Assembly (NCBI GenBank): GCA_963783175.1
Contig: CAWANG010000005.1
Coordinates: forward strand, 1 to 64,000
Direction of reading: 5' to 3'
DNA: 64,000 bases
Origin: Roseiarcus sp963783175
GTDB taxonomy: Bacteria; Pseudomonadota; Alphaproteobacteria; Rhizobiales; Beijerinckiaceae
Position numbers and translations under genes: made by a program. Shown piece by piece: positions 25,044-34,514 of the stretch. Below the pieces are notes generated by a model that was not told the DNA's origin, searched no databases, and saw only the letters and a program-made list of their open reading frames with translations. Every line of letters begins with the position of its first letter. The stretch's first letter is position 1.

Positions 25044-25771
25044 CGCTGCTTTCGGTCGATGGGCTCGAAGCGCGCCACGGCCAGCTCCAGGCGGTCCGCG
25101 GCGTGACGCTTGCGATCGAGCGCGGCGAGACGGTCGCGCTCGTCGGCGCGAACGGGGCGGGCAAGACCACGCTTCTGAGGACGATCGCCGGCGCGCATCG
25201 CCATGCCGCCGGCCGCATCGCCTTCAAGGGCGAGGATATTGGCGGGAGGAGCGCCCATGCCCGCGCCGCGCTCGGGCTGGCGCTGGTGCCCGAGGGACGG
25301 CGGCTGTTCGCCCGCCTGACCGTGGAAGAGAATCTTCTGCTCGCGCGCTCGGCCGGTCGGGCGGGCGCATGGACGCTCGAGGCGGTGATGGAGGCCTTTC
25401 CCAACCTCAAGGAGCGCCGCCGCAGCCTCGCGGGCACATTGTCGGGCGGCGAGCAGCAGGCGACCGCGATCGGGCGCGCGCTGATGATGAACCCGGAGCT
25501 TTTGTTGCTCGACGAGGTGTCGCTGGGATTATCGCCGCTCGTCGTCGATCGGGTCTACATCCGGCTCGAGGCGTTGAAATCGTCCGGCGTCGCCATGCTC
25601 CTAGTCGAGCAGGACCTCAAGCGCGCCATGGCGACCGCAAGCCGCACGATCTGCATGCTCGAAGGCTTAATCGTCATCGAGGGACCCACCCACGCGCTGA
25701 CCCGGGAGGAAGTCACCGAAGCCTATTTTGGTCTCAAGAAGCCGTCGCGCGGTGAGGCGGCGGCGTCGTGA
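25040..25771 (+). CDS. Liv-type ABC transporter ATPase, LivF-like
   Basis: A 243-residue ATPase beginning at GTG 25040 (GTGA overlap with the upstream stop) after GGCGGAGG. It has Walker A GANGAGKTT, LVPEGRRLFARLTVEENL, a normal signature TLSGGEQQATAIGRAL and Walker B LLLLDEVSLGLSP. It pairs with the LivG-like subunit, and its canonical signature may compensate for the degenerate one there. It is translationally coupled to the LivH-like permease by another GTGA overlap. Confidence 0.9.
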   Translation: MTLLSVDGLEARHGQLQAVRGVTLAIERGETVALVGANGAGKTTLLRTIAGAHRHAAGRIAFKGEDIGGRSAHARAALGLALVPEGRRLFARLTVEENLLLARSAGRAGAWTLEAVMEAFPNLKERRRSLAGTLSGGEQQATAIGRALMMNPELLLLDEVSLGLSPLVVDRVYIRLEALKSSGVAMLLVEQDLKRAMATASRTICMLEGLIVIEGPTHALTREEVTEAYFGLKKPSRGEAAAS

Positions 25772-26670
25772 TCCTCGTCAATCAAATCCTCCAGGGTATC
25801 CTGCTCGGCGGCTATTACGCGCTGATCGCCTGCGGACTGTCGTTCATGTTTGGGGTTATGGGGATCATCAACCTCGCGCACGGCAGCCTCGCGGTTCTCT
25901 CGGCCTACGCGCTCTACGTCCTGGCCGACCGGCTCGCGGTCGAGCCGTTTCTCGGCCTCTTGATCGTTGCGCCGGCGATGGCGCTGATCGGCTGGGCGCT
26001 CCAGCGCCTGGTGCTCGAGCGCAGCGCCCGCGGCGGGCTCCTGGTCCCGGTGCTATCGACCTTCGGGCTGTCGATCATTCTCGACAACCTCTTGTTTGAG
26101 GGTTTCGGCGCCGACACGCGCTCGCTCGCGCCCTTTGTCGGCGACCTCTCCTACGACAGCTGGTCGCTCACCGACGACATCGCCATCGGCAAGCTCGCGG
26201 CGCTGACCATGGCGGTCGCGATCGCGCTCCTCGGCGGCATCCAGGCCTTTCTCAACCGGACGTTGACCGGACGCGCGATCCGGGCGACCGCCGAGGACCC
26301 CGAGACGGTCGGCCTCGTCGGCGTCAACGCGCGGCGCGTCAATGCGATCGCCGCCGCGATCGCCTTGGCGACGGTCGCAATCGCCGGCGCGTTCCTCGGC
26401 ATGCGGGCGACATTCGATCCTTACGCCGGAGCGGCGCAGCTCATCTTCGCCTTCGAGGCCTCGGTGATCGGCGGCGCGGGGTCGCTGTGGGGTACGCTGG
26501 TCGGCGGAATCGTGCTCGGCGTCGCCCAGAGCCTGGGCGCGCTCGTCAATCCGCAGGGCTTCTTCATCGCCGGCCATTTCGCCTTTCTCGCCGTCCTATT
26601 CGCGCGGCTCTTCTTCGGCGACCTCGGCCAGCGCGTCCGGACCGCGCTCGTCGGCGGAGGGCGGCGATGA
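25768..26670 (+). CDS. Liv-type ABC transporter permease, LivH-like
   Basis: A 300-residue inner-membrane permease with about eight hydrophobic segments, starting at GTG 25768 within the preceding stop. It has the LivH hallmarks LLGGYYALIACGLSFMFGVM, INLAHGSLAVLSAYAL and the ABC-contact loop GRAIRATAEDPETVGLVGVN. Its start and end are coupled to both neighbours, so the importer is made from one message. Confidence 0.92.
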   Translation: MILVNQILQGILLGGYYALIACGLSFMFGVMGIINLAHGSLAVLSAYALYVLADRLAVEPFLGLLIVAPAMALIGWALQRLVLERSARGGLLVPVLSTFGLSIILDNLLFEGFGADTRSLAPFVGDLSYDSWSLTDDIAIGKLAALTMAVAIALLGGIQAFLNRTLTGRAIRATAEDPETVGLVGVNARRVNAIAAAIALATVAIAGAFLGMRATFDPYAGAAQLIFAFEASVIGGAGSLWGTLVGGIVLGVAQSLGALVNPQGFFIAGHFAFLAVLFARLFFGDLGQRVRTALVGGGRR

Positions 26671-27716
26671 GCGCGACGACGGGCGCCGTCGTCGAGCGCT
26701 GGACGGTTGAATCGCGGATCGCGATCGTGGCCGCCGCCGTCATCGTCGCCGCGCTCGCGATCGGCCCGGCGATTTTCAGCGCCAACGCGGTCGACAAGCT
26801 CACGACGCTGTTCATCTACGTCATCCTGGCGCTGATGTGGAACGCGCTGGTCGGGTTCTGCGGCCTGGTGTCGATCGGCCAGCAGGCCTTCTTCGGCCTC
26901 GGCGCCTATGCGGCGATCCGCCTTGCCGACCTTGGGGTCAGCGTCTATCCGTCGCTGTTCCTCGGCGCGCTCATCGTCGCCGCGCTTTCCTGGCCGCTGT
27001 CGCTCGTCATGCTCAGGCTCAAGGGCGGCGAATTCGCCATTGGCATGTGGGTCGTATCGGAATTGACGCATCTGCTCGTCAATCTCGACACGCTCGTTCG
27101 CGGCGAAACCGGCACCTCGCTGATCGAGCTCGACGCCTATTCGAGCGGCAGCCGCCGCGCGCTCACCTATTGGTGCGCCCTCATCGCGATGACCGGGCTG
27201 CTCGCGATCGTCTTTAGGCTCCTGCGCAGTCCGCTCGGCGCGGCGATCCAGGCGATCCGCGACAACGAGGAGGCGGCGGAATCGATCGGCGTCAGGGTCG
27301 CGCGCGCCAAGCGGCTGGTGTTCACGCTCGCCGCTTTCGGCGCGGCGCTCGCCGGCGCGCTGTGGGTGGCGACGGCGCTCACCTTCCAGCCCAAGGCCTA
27401 TTTCAGCCCCTTATGGACGGCCTACATGATCTTCATGGCGCTGGTCGGCGGCTTGGGGACCTTCGAGGGAGCGATTCTCGGCGCGGTCGTGTTCTTCGCC
27501 ATCGAGACCTGGTTCGGCGACATGGGCGTCTGGTATCTGGTCGGCCTCGGCGCGACGGCGCTCATTTTCGCGCTTCTCTTCCCGCGCGGCCTCTGGGGCT
27601 GGGTCGAGGACTCAACGTCGCTGAGACTGCTTCCGATCGGATACCGCCTTCGCTTGACTCAGGACGTCGGCGGCGCGGAGACCAAGGAACCGGCGCCGGA
27701 ACGGGACGCGGGCTAG
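26667..27716 (+). CDS. Liv-type ABC transporter permease, LivM-like
   Basis: A 349-residue inner-membrane permease starting at ATG 26667 (ATGA overlap with livH). It shows the LivM pattern: LALMWNALVGFCGLVSIGQQ, FFGLGAYAAIRLADLG, the loop SPLGAAIQAIRDNEEAAESIG and VGGLGTFEGAILGAVVFF. It completes the five-component set begun at 22959. The dehydrogenase gene starts nine bases later, so the importer and the enzymes are probably in one operon. Confidence 0.92.
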   Translation: MSATTGAVVERWTVESRIAIVAAAVIVAALAIGPAIFSANAVDKLTTLFIYVILALMWNALVGFCGLVSIGQQAFFGLGAYAAIRLADLGVSVYPSLFLGALIVAALSWPLSLVMLRLKGGEFAIGMWVVSELTHLLVNLDTLVRGETGTSLIELDAYSSGSRRALTYWCALIAMTGLLAIVFRLLRSPLGAAIQAIRDNEEAAESIGVRVARAKRLVFTLAAFGAALAGALWVATALTFQPKAYFSPLWTAYMIFMALVGGLGTFEGAILGAVVFFAIETWFGDMGVWYLVGLGATALIFALLFPRGLWGWVEDSTSLRLLPIGYRLRLTQDVGGAETKEPAPERDAG

Positions 27717-27725
27717 GGGGCAGAG

Positions 27726-28511
27726 ATGCTGTTGGGCAAGACGATCGTCATCACCGGAATATCCTCCGGCATCGGCGCCCGCATCGGCGAACTTGCCGTA
27801 GCGCTGGGGGCCGACATCGTCGGCGTCGACGTCAATCCCCCGGCGCGGCCGCTCGACGCCTTCATCAAGGCCGACATCGGCTCGGCTCAGGGCGTGGCCG
27901 AGATCGTCGAAACCCTGCCCAAGCGGTTCGACGCGCTCTGCAATGTCGCCGGCGTCTCCGGCATGATCGGGGCGCCGAAAACGCTGGCGATCAACTTCTA
28001 CGGCTTGAGGGAATTGACCGAGGCGCTCGCGCCGCGGCTGCGGGAAGGGGGCGCCGTCGTCAATGTCGCCTCAATCGCCGGCTACGGCTGGCGCGCCAAT
28101 CTCGAGCGCGCCAAGGCGTTCTCAGCCGCGCCCGGATTCCCCGATCTCGGCCCGCTCCTCGCGGCGCACCAAGTTCCGGACGGGGAGGCCTATCCGCTGT
28201 CGAAGGAGCTCTTGCTGCTGTGGACGATGCGGGCCGCACACCAGCCATTGTTCAAGGACCGCGGCCTGCGCGTCAACGCCGTGAGCCCCGGGCCGGTGAC
28301 GACCCCGATCCTCAAGGAATTTCGCCAGATCTTCGGCGATCCGCGCGTCGACGACGACATCGCGCGGGTCGGCCGCGCCGGCTCGGCGCCGGATATCGCG
28401 CCTGTGGTCCTGTTTCTGTGCTCCGACGGCGCGCGCTGGATCAACGGCGCCAATCTGCCGGTCGACGGAGGCCTCGAAGCCTCGATCAACGCGACCGTTC
28501 TCGGATTTTAA
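27726..28511 (+). CDS. Short-chain dehydrogenase, CalA-like (coniferyl-alcohol dehydrogenase type)
   Basis: A 261-residue NAD(P)-dependent oxidoreductase. The Rossmann motif is TGISSGIGARIGE, then CNVAGVSG, the catalytic Ser in VNVASIAG and Tyr-x-x-x-Lys in AYPLSKE. It ends with the substrate-loop region SPGPVTTPILKEF and WINGANLPVDGGL. Its overall plan, with a short NVAG segment and a long insert before the Tyr, is like coniferyl alcohol dehydrogenase (CalA) and 3-alpha-hydroxysteroid dehydrogenase. It would oxidise an alcohol to the aldehyde used by the next enzyme. The substrate is inferred from family likeness only. Confidence 0.8.
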   Translation: MLLGKTIVITGISSGIGARIGELAVALGADIVGVDVNPPARPLDAFIKADIGSAQGVAEIVETLPKRFDALCNVAGVSGMIGAPKTLAINFYGLRELTEALAPRLREGGAVVNVASIAGYGWRANLERAKAFSAAPGFPDLGPLLAAHQVPDGEAYPLSKELLLLWTMRAAHQPLFKDRGLRVNAVSPGPVTTPILKEFRQIFGDPRVDDDIARVGRAGSAPDIAPVVLFLCSDGARWINGANLPVDGGLEASINATVLGF

Positions 28512-28558
28512 CCGTCGCCGGGCATGACGTCTGGCGATTAAAATGTAGGGAGGTCTCA

Positions 28559-30003
28559 ATGAAGGTAGATTTCATCATCGACGGCGCGGCCGCTCCAGCC
28601 GCCTCCGGCGCCACCTACGCCCGTCGCGATCCGGTCACCGGCGCGGTGGCGAGCGAAGCTGCGGCGGCGAGCGAAGCCGACGTCGCCAAGGTGGTCGAGG
28701 CCGCGGCGCGGGCCTTTCCCGCCTGGTCGCAAACCGGTCCGAGCGAACGTCGGGCGCTCCTGCTCAAGGCCGCCGATCTCCTCGAGGCGCGAGCGGGCGA
28801 ATTCACCCAGCCGATGATCGAGGAAATCGGCGCGACGGCGCCCTGGGCCGGTTTCAACGTCCACTTCGCCGCCAGCATGCTGCGCGAAGCCGCCGGCCTG
28901 ACGACCCAGATCGTGGGCGAGATCATCCCCGCCGACAAGCCGGGCGTGGTTTCGCTCGCGGTCCGGCAGCCGGCCGGCGTCGTCCTCGGCATGGCGCCGT
29001 GGAACGCCCCGGTGATCCTTGGCGTGCGCGCGATCGCCGCCCCGCTCGCCTGCGGCAACAGTGTGATCCTGAAGTCGTCGGAAGTCTGCCCCGCGACCCA
29101 TCATCTGATCGGCCAGATCATGAACGACGCCGGCTTTCCCGAAGGGCGTCGTCAACGTGATCTCCAACGCCCCCGCCGACGCTCCGAAGGTGGTGGCGGC
29201 GCTGATCGCGCATCCCGCGGTCAAGCGGGTGAACTTCACCGGCTCGTCCAAGGTCGGCAAGATGATCGCCAAGCTCGCGGCGGAGCATCTGAAGCCGGTC
29301 CTGCTCGAGCTCGGCGGCAAGGCGCCGCTGATCGTGCTCGACGACGCCGATATCGACGAGGCGGTCAACGCCGCGGTGTTCGGCGCCTTCGCCAACGCCG
29401 GGCCAGATCTGCATGTCGACCGAGCGGCTCATCGTCGACGCCAAGGTCGCGGACGCCTTCGTCGACAAGCTCGCCAAGCGCGCCCAAGCGCTGCCGAGCG
29501 GCGATCCGCGCGGCCATGTCGTTCTGGGCTCCCTGGTCAACGTCGGCGCCGCCGAGCGGATGGACGAGCTCATCGCAGACGCCGTCGGCAAAGGCGCCAA
29601 GGTCGTCGCCGGGGGAAAACGCAACGGCGCGATCGTCGACGCGACAATCATCGACCGCGTGACGCCTGCGATGCGCATCTATCACGAGGAATCGTTCGGA
29701 CCGGTGAAGCCGGTGGTGCGGGTCGAGGGCGAGGAGGAGGCGATCCGGGTCGCCAACGACACCGAATATGGCCTCTCGTCCGCGGTCTTCAGCCGCGACA
29801 TCCAGCGCGCGCTCAATGTCGCCAAACGGATCGAGTCCGGCATCTGCCACATCAACGGACCGACCGTGCACGACGAGGCGCAGATGCCATTCGGCGGCGT
29901 CAAGTCGTCTGGCTATGGCCGCTTCGGCAGCAAGGCGGTCATCGCCGAGTTCACCGACCTGCGCTGGATCACGATTGAGGGGCCGCAGCACTATCCGTTC
30001 TGA
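28559..30003 (+). CDS. NAD-dependent aldehyde dehydrogenase, two frame breaks
   Basis: About 480 residues, split over three frames. Part 1 runs from ATG 28559 (after GGGAGG) to VCPATHHLI and DAGFPEG. Part 2 begins VVNVISNAPADAPK and includes FTGSSKVGK and LELGGKAPLIV, with the catalytic Glu. Part 3 starts ICMSTERLIVDAKV, where the Cys is the nucleophile. Each junction (GGG at 29144-29146 and GGG at 29400-29402) is repaired by removing one G, giving PEGVVNVISN and NAGQICMSTERL, so sequence error is likely. It resembles vanillin/salicylaldehyde dehydrogenases and would oxidise the aldehyde made by the CalA-like enzyme. Confidence 0.82.
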
Positions 30004-30010
30004 GACGCGG

Positions 30011-30040
30011 GCGGCGGATCGCACGAGCGCGATCCGCCGC
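30011..30040 (+). terminator. GC hairpin after the aldehyde dehydrogenase
   Basis: An 11-base perfect inverted repeat, gcggcggatcg at 30011-30021 and its complement at 30030-30040, extendable by one pair, seven bases after the stop of the aldehyde dehydrogenase. There is no T-run, so it may only stabilise the 3' end or act with Rho. Confidence 0.45.
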
Positions 30041-30080
30041 GATCAAGGCGCGGGCCTCGACCCTCGTCTCGCGCTGCGCG

Positions 30081-31241
30081 TCATCTCCCGCGAACATCAT
30101 CCGGCCTCGCGTTGGCCGGTGTTCGTCGGAACGGGTTTGAGTGCTTAGGCCTTTCGCCCAGAAGCGCTAAGACGATCGGCGGCAAGTGCGCGGTTCTCCA
30201 AGAACACGCAGATTTGAGGGCGCAGCTGTCCGCATGCCGTTTCGGCTCAACGCTGCTCGAGGATACGGTCCCGCGCGTCTCGCTCGGCGGCGCAGCCGCT
30301 CGCCGCACTGCGCCGAGAGCCGAACCGACCTTTGCGGAAGGACTTGCGGGCTCGGCGGCCGGCGCGGGAGCCGAATAACCCAAGCTCGCCATGAGGCCCA
30401 AGAGCTGGGGCCGCAACGTCTCGCAGCCCAGTTCATTTGCGAAACGCGCAACCTCCCCGCTCGTCGGGTTGCTGCGCAGCCGCTCGAGACGGTTCCCGTC
30501 ACGTTTGCAGACTTCGTCCGGGGTAAGAGACGCGACCTCTGTCCCCAGGGAAGGCGGGTCCGAACCCGCGCCCTCGCTCGTCGGTTTGGCGTCCGCGGAC
30601 TCCCCGTTCGAGACGCCCGCAGTGGCCGGTGGGGGAGGCGCGTAGCCCAAGCTCTCCATGAGGCCCAACAGCTGCGGTCGCAACATCTCGCAGCCCAGTT
30701 CATTCGCGAAACGCGCCGCCTCCTCGCTCGTTGGGCTGCTGCGCAGGAGTTCCAGACGGTCCCCGTCACGTTTGCAGATTTCGTCCGCCGTAAGAGCTGC
30801 GGCTTCCGGTACCGGGGGCTGGGCCGAGCCAACGATTTCGCTCGAAGCGTTCGTGTCCGGAGCTGCGTCATCCGAGACCTCCGCGGCGGGCGGCGCAGGA
30901 GCCTTCGTCGGGTGAAGCAGTCTCTCGATCTCGGCCCCTGCGGATTCGGCATGGACGCCGTTCCCATGAGCGGCGAGGAATGAGCGCCATCCGTCGAGCG
31001 AAGCGACCCGTTGGGCAATGCGATAGTCGACGTCCTCGTCGAGAAGCGCCGCGCGCGCCGGGTCGATGACGGCGACAGCCGCTTGCGGTCTTGCGGCTGC
31101 GATCGCTTTGTTGATGACGACGTTGATCTCATCAACCCAGTCGGGCCAAGCGACCTTTTCGAGGCTCTGCGGCACATGGGCATAAAACCCAACCGCGAGC
31201 CCCAACGCCAGAACGATCACGTATTTGACGGGCGCTTTCAT
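30081..31241 (-). CDS. Membrane-anchored protein with two tandem Cys-containing modules
   Basis: About 386 residues. An N-terminal transmembrane segment (YVIVLALGLAVGFYAHV) precedes an Ala/Pro-rich region and two near-identical modules of about 52 residues. These are encoded at 30639-30794 and 30372-30527, 267 bases apart. Each runs from LT-x-DE-x-CKRDG-x-RLE through RFANELGCE and LRPQLLGLM to SLGY. The two Cys per module suggest disulphides outside the cytoplasm. Modules of this kind recur in proteins of Rhizobiales, but I know no function. The last 80 residues are Ser/Arg-rich and look unlike a folded domain; the true end may be earlier. Start 31241 or 31262 are both possible. Confidence 0.6.
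   Translation of the reverse strand: MKAPVKYVIVLALGLAVGFYAHVPQSLEKVAWPDWVDEINVVINKAIAAARPQAAVAVIDPARAALLDEDVDYRIAQRVASLDGWRSFLAAHGNGVHAESAGAEIERLLHPTKAPAPPAAEVSDDAAPDTNASSEIVGSAQPPVPEAAALTADEICKRDGDRLELLRSSPTSEEAARFANELGCEMLRPQLLGLMESLGYAPPPPATAGVSNGESADAKPTSEGAGSDPPSLGTEVASLTPDEVCKRDGNRLERLRSNPTSGEVARFANELGCETLRPQLLGLMASLGYSAPAPAAEPASPSAKVGSALGAVRRAAAPPSETRGTVSSSSVEPKRHADSCALKSACSWRTAHLPPIVLALLGERPKHSNPFRRTPANARPDDVRGR
30372..30527 (-). repeat. Module 2 of the tandem protein repeat
   Basis: Coding repeat, second copy in the protein order. Its counterpart lies at 30639-30794 with an offset of exactly 267 bases (89 codons). Most positions are identical, and differences include substitutions such as CKRDGN for CKRDGD and NPTSG for SPTSE. 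Confidence 0.7.
30639..30794 (-). repeat. Module 1 of the tandem protein repeat
   Basis: Coding repeat, first copy in the protein order; see 30372-30527. Both copies keep the Cys near the start and the Cys in NELGCE, so the module is likely under protein-level selection. Confidence 0.7.
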
Positions 31242-31315
31242 GGGACCGCAACATCCTTCCATGCGGGCCCGCCGCGCGTCAATTCAGGTCTCGCCCCACC
31301 CGAACGCCATGCGCT

Positions 31316-31337
31316 GGGATCGTGAAAAACCGATCCC
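31316..31337 (-). terminator. Hairpin downstream of the GH51 gene
   Basis: Perfect 7-base inverted repeat gggatcg/cgatccc with an 8-base loop, about 40 bases past the abfA stop. Between them, at 31358-31376, lies a fragment of the CTTGG/TTTGG repeat family. There is no T-run after the hairpin, so termination is only possible. Confidence 0.35.
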
Positions 31338-31377
31338 TCATAACGCCCGCCGGCTGGGAATATTTGGCTTGGAAAAA

Positions 31378-32892
31378 CTAGGCGAGGGCGAGGCGGATCA
31401 TCTGGTAGGAGTGGCGCGGAAGCCTTGCGGTCAGGCGACTATCCTTGACCTGCGCGCCCGAGCCCGCCTTCGGCGCGACGGTGGTGGGCTTCTTCAGTGT
31501 GTTCACGGCTTCGAGGTCGGCGCTCGTGATGACCTGGTGATCCGCGACCCGGGCGGCGGCGAAACCCTGCAGGTCGACATCGAGGTCGAGCGCCTCGCCG
31601 CCGTGCCGGTTGACGGCGAAGAAGGTCAGCGTCTTGCTGGCCTCATCGTGAACGCCGGCGATGTCGAGATAGGGCACGTTGTCGGCGACCTGGGAATCAT
31701 AGCCGGGCGACTTGACGCTGAGCTGTAGCGCTTCGCCGCGCCCATAAACGGAGCCGAAGAAATAGGGATAAAAGATCGTCTGCCGCCACGCCGGGCCGCC
31801 GGGCTCGGTCATGATCGGAGCGATCACGTTCACGAGCTGAGCGATGCAGGCGATCTTCACCACGTCGGAACGGCGGATGAAGGTGTTGAGGATCAAGCCG
31901 ACCTGGAGCGCGTCCTCGAAATTATAGATGTCTTCGAGCAGCCGCGGCGCATGCGGCCAGCCCTTGGCCCCGCCCAGGATCTCGCGGTCCTGCGCGTTCG
32001 AATGATACCAGACGTTCCACTCGTCGAAAGAAATCGTCACTCGCTTGCGGCTTCGTTTTCGCGCGCCGACAAATTCGATCGTCGAGGCGACGGCGCCGAT
32101 ATAGGCGTCGAGCTTGGCGTTGAGGGCCAGGTATTCGGCGGTGTTCTTGCCGCGGTTGGCGAAATACATGTGCAGCGAGATGTGGTCGACCGCGTCGTAG
32201 GTATGCTCGAGGACGATCCGCTCCCACTCCGGATAGGAGTTCATGTCGGAATTCGACGATCCGCAGACGATGAGCTCGAGCGAGTGGTCGAAGGCGCGGA
32301 GCGTCTTGGCCACCTCGTTGGCGAGGCGGCCATATTCGTCGGCGGTCTTGTGCCCGACCTGCCACGGCCCGTCCATTTCGTTGCCGAGGCACCAGTGCTT
32401 GACCGCGAACGGCTCGGCGCGGCCGTGTTTCTTGCGCAAATCGCCCCAGGCGCTGCCGGTCGGACCGTTCACGTATTCGACGAAGTTGCGCGCTTGGTCG
32501 AGCCCGCGCGAGCCGAGATTGATCGCCAGCATCATCTCCGCGCCAGCGGCTTCGCACCACTGAGCGAACTCGTGCACGCCGACCGCGTTGGACTCGGACG
32601 TATGCCAGGCGAGGTCGAGCCGCGTCGGCCGGTCGTTGAGCGGGCCGACCCCGTCCTCCCAATTGTAGGCCGAAACGAAATTGCCGCCGGGATATCGCAC
32701 GATCGGGACTTTCAATTCCCGAACGAGATCGATGACGTCCCGGCGCATTCCGTTGGCGTCGGCGCTTTTATGACCGGGCTCGTAGATGCCGCTGTAGATC
32801 GCCCGCCCCAGGTGTTCGAGAAACGCGCCATAGAGCCGGTCATCGATTTTCGCGATTCCGTAATCCCGATTGGCGGTAACCGAGACGCGCAT
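31378..32892 (-). CDS. abfA: GH51 alpha-L-arabinofuranosidase
   Basis: A 504-residue retaining glycosidase that releases terminal alpha-L-arabinofuranose from arabinan, arabinoxylan or arabinogalactan oligosaccharides. The acid/base Glu is in CLGNEMDGPWQVG and the nucleophile Glu in SFDEWNVWY. The N terminus has the typical LYGAFLEHLGRAIYSGIYEP, and the substrate site has RYPGGNFVSAYNWEDG. There is no signal peptide, so it acts on imported oligosaccharides in the cytoplasm. It is divergent from the CUT1 importer at 33.2-37.4 kb, which is probably its supplier. Confidence 0.94.
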   Translation of the reverse strand: MRVSVTANRDYGIAKIDDRLYGAFLEHLGRAIYSGIYEPGHKSADANGMRRDVIDLVRELKVPIVRYPGGNFVSAYNWEDGVGPLNDRPTRLDLAWHTSESNAVGVHEFAQWCEAAGAEMMLAINLGSRGLDQARNFVEYVNGPTGSAWGDLRKKHGRAEPFAVKHWCLGNEMDGPWQVGHKTADEYGRLANEVAKTLRAFDHSLELIVCGSSNSDMNSYPEWERIVLEHTYDAVDHISLHMYFANRGKNTAEYLALNAKLDAYIGAVASTIEFVGARKRSRKRVTISFDEWNVWYHSNAQDREILGGAKGWPHAPRLLEDIYNFEDALQVGLILNTFIRRSDVVKIACIAQLVNVIAPIMTEPGGPAWRQTIFYPYFFGSVYGRGEALQLSVKSPGYDSQVADNVPYLDIAGVHDEASKTLTFFAVNRHGGEALDLDVDLQGFAAARVADHQVITSADLEAVNTLKKPTTVAPKAGSGAQVKDSRLTARLPRHSYQMIRLALA

Positions 32893-32906
32893 GTTCCCTC
32901 CGCTTC

Positions 32907-32925
32907 ATATCAAGAAGTTCGATAT
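32907..32925. promoter_or_regulatory. Imperfect palindrome between abfA and the importer
   Basis: The sequence atatcaagaagttcgatat has ATATC/GATAT arms and lies 15 bases upstream of abfA. A weaker relative, atatcaaatttgctgattt, is at 33064-33082 before the importer. They may be operators for a shared regulator. Evidence is the pattern and position only. Confidence 0.35.
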
Positions 32926-33206
32926 ATAGGAGGCGCTTCCGCGCGCCGCGTCAAGCTGCGCCCGCAAACAGTCGGAGGCGTCCTTTTGCCACAGAAATGA
33001 TGGAAGACCGGGCGGCGATGCGATCGTTTGCGGCGGCGGCGCAAGCGCGTTCGCCGCGATTCAATATCAAATTTGCTGATTTAAAGCGCTTGGCGCCCCG
33101 CGTTTTCCTCGCTACCATTCTTGGGAAGGCTTCCCGACGGCGCAACTCCGGAATCGGGCGCCTGCAATGCGGGAAGCCGCCAGGTGATTTTTGGGAGGAA
33201 GTCGAA

Positions 33207-34479
33207 ATGATCCGCAAAATCTTGTACGCGACCCTGGCGAGCGCGGCGTTGACTATCGGCGCGGCGCACGCAACCGAAACCATCGTCTGGTGGGATTTCC
33301 TCAGCGGCGGCGACGGCGTCCGAATGAAGGCGATGCTGGACGAGTTCAATAAAGAACACGAGGGCAAGATCCACATCGATGCGACCACGCTCGAATGGGG
33401 CGTGCCGTTCTATACCAAGGTGCAGACCTCGGCGGCGACAGGGCAGGGCCCTGACGTTATGACCTATCATGAATCGCGCATGCCGCTCGGCGTCTCGACC
33501 GGCTCGCTGAGCCCGATTGCGCCGGAGGAGCTCGCCGCGGCGGGCATCAAGGCGAGCGACTTCGGACCCGCCAACTGGAAGGCGGCGCAGGGCCCGGACG
33601 GCAAGCAATATGCAGTGCCGCTCGATATCCATTCGATCATTCTGTATTACAATAAGGACATGCTGAAAAAGGCGGGCCTGCTCGGCGACGACGGCAAGCC
33701 GAAGGGGTTGGACGGCGCCGCCAATTTTGAAGCGGCGCTGGCGAAACTGACCACCAAGGACGTCGCCGGGCTTTCGGTTCCGAACGACGGGGCGACCGGG
33801 TGGCGCATCTTCTACACCCTCCTCAATCAGCAGGACGGCCAATTCTTCAAGGACGGCAAGTTCCTCGACGGCGACAATCTCGATAAGGCGACGACCGCGC
33901 TCGCCGAGATGCAGAAGTGGGTCAAGAGCGGCGCGACGCCGGCGAACACCGAATATCCGGCCTCGATTGCCCTCTTCACGTCAGGCAAAGCGGCGATGCA
34001 CATCAATGGCGTCTGGGAGGTTCCGACCATGGTCGATCTCGCCAAGAAAGGTCAGCTGTTCGACTGGGGCGCAATCCAGATCCCGACTTTCTACGCCCAT
34101 CCCGCCACCTGGGCGGATTCGCATTCGTTCGCCATCCCCAACCGGGTCGGCAATCCGGTCGATCCGGCTAAGCGCAAGCTCGTGCTGGACGACGGTGCAC
34201 TGGTTCAATCAGCACTCGCTCGAGTGGGCGGGCGGGGGCCACGTGCCGGCCTATCTCCCGGTCCAGGAAAGCGCGGAGTTCAAGGCGCTGAAACCGAATT
34301 CGGACTATTCGTCGCTAGCCAAGACCGCGGTCTTCGACCCGGTCTCGACATTGGCCGGCGTGGCTTCACCAGTCTACGATGCGTCGGGCAACTACGTCAT
34401 CCCGGCGATGATGGGCGAGATGACCCCGGCCGACGCGGCCAAGAAAATACGGGATGATCTTCAGAGCCAGGCCAAGTAG
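33207..34479 (+). CDS. Sugar ABC substrate-binding protein, one frame break
   Basis: Extracytoplasmic binding protein of about 424 residues. The start ATG 33207 follows TTGGGAGG. A signal peptide ends AAHA before TETIVWWDFLSGG, and the main part is an SBP_bac_1 fold (GQGPDVMTYHESRM, INGVWEVPTMVDL). The frame breaks near 34195: dropping one G of 34195-34196 joins KLVLDD to VHWFNQHSLEWAGGGHVP and on to DDLQSQAK. It is first in the unit with two permeases and an ATPase. The substrate is inferred to be an arabinose-containing oligosaccharide, from the divergent GH51 gene. Confidence 0.85.
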
Positions 34480-34514
34480 GCTCTGACGCGAGCGCGTGCG
34501 CACGGCCGGCATCG

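Noticed and set aside
27362..28558. Long open frame overlapping livM and the SDR gene before the aldehyde dehydrogenase
   Set aside because: Only the part from ATG 28559 has family motifs. The upstream portion is Arg/Gly-rich shadow of livM and the SDR gene.
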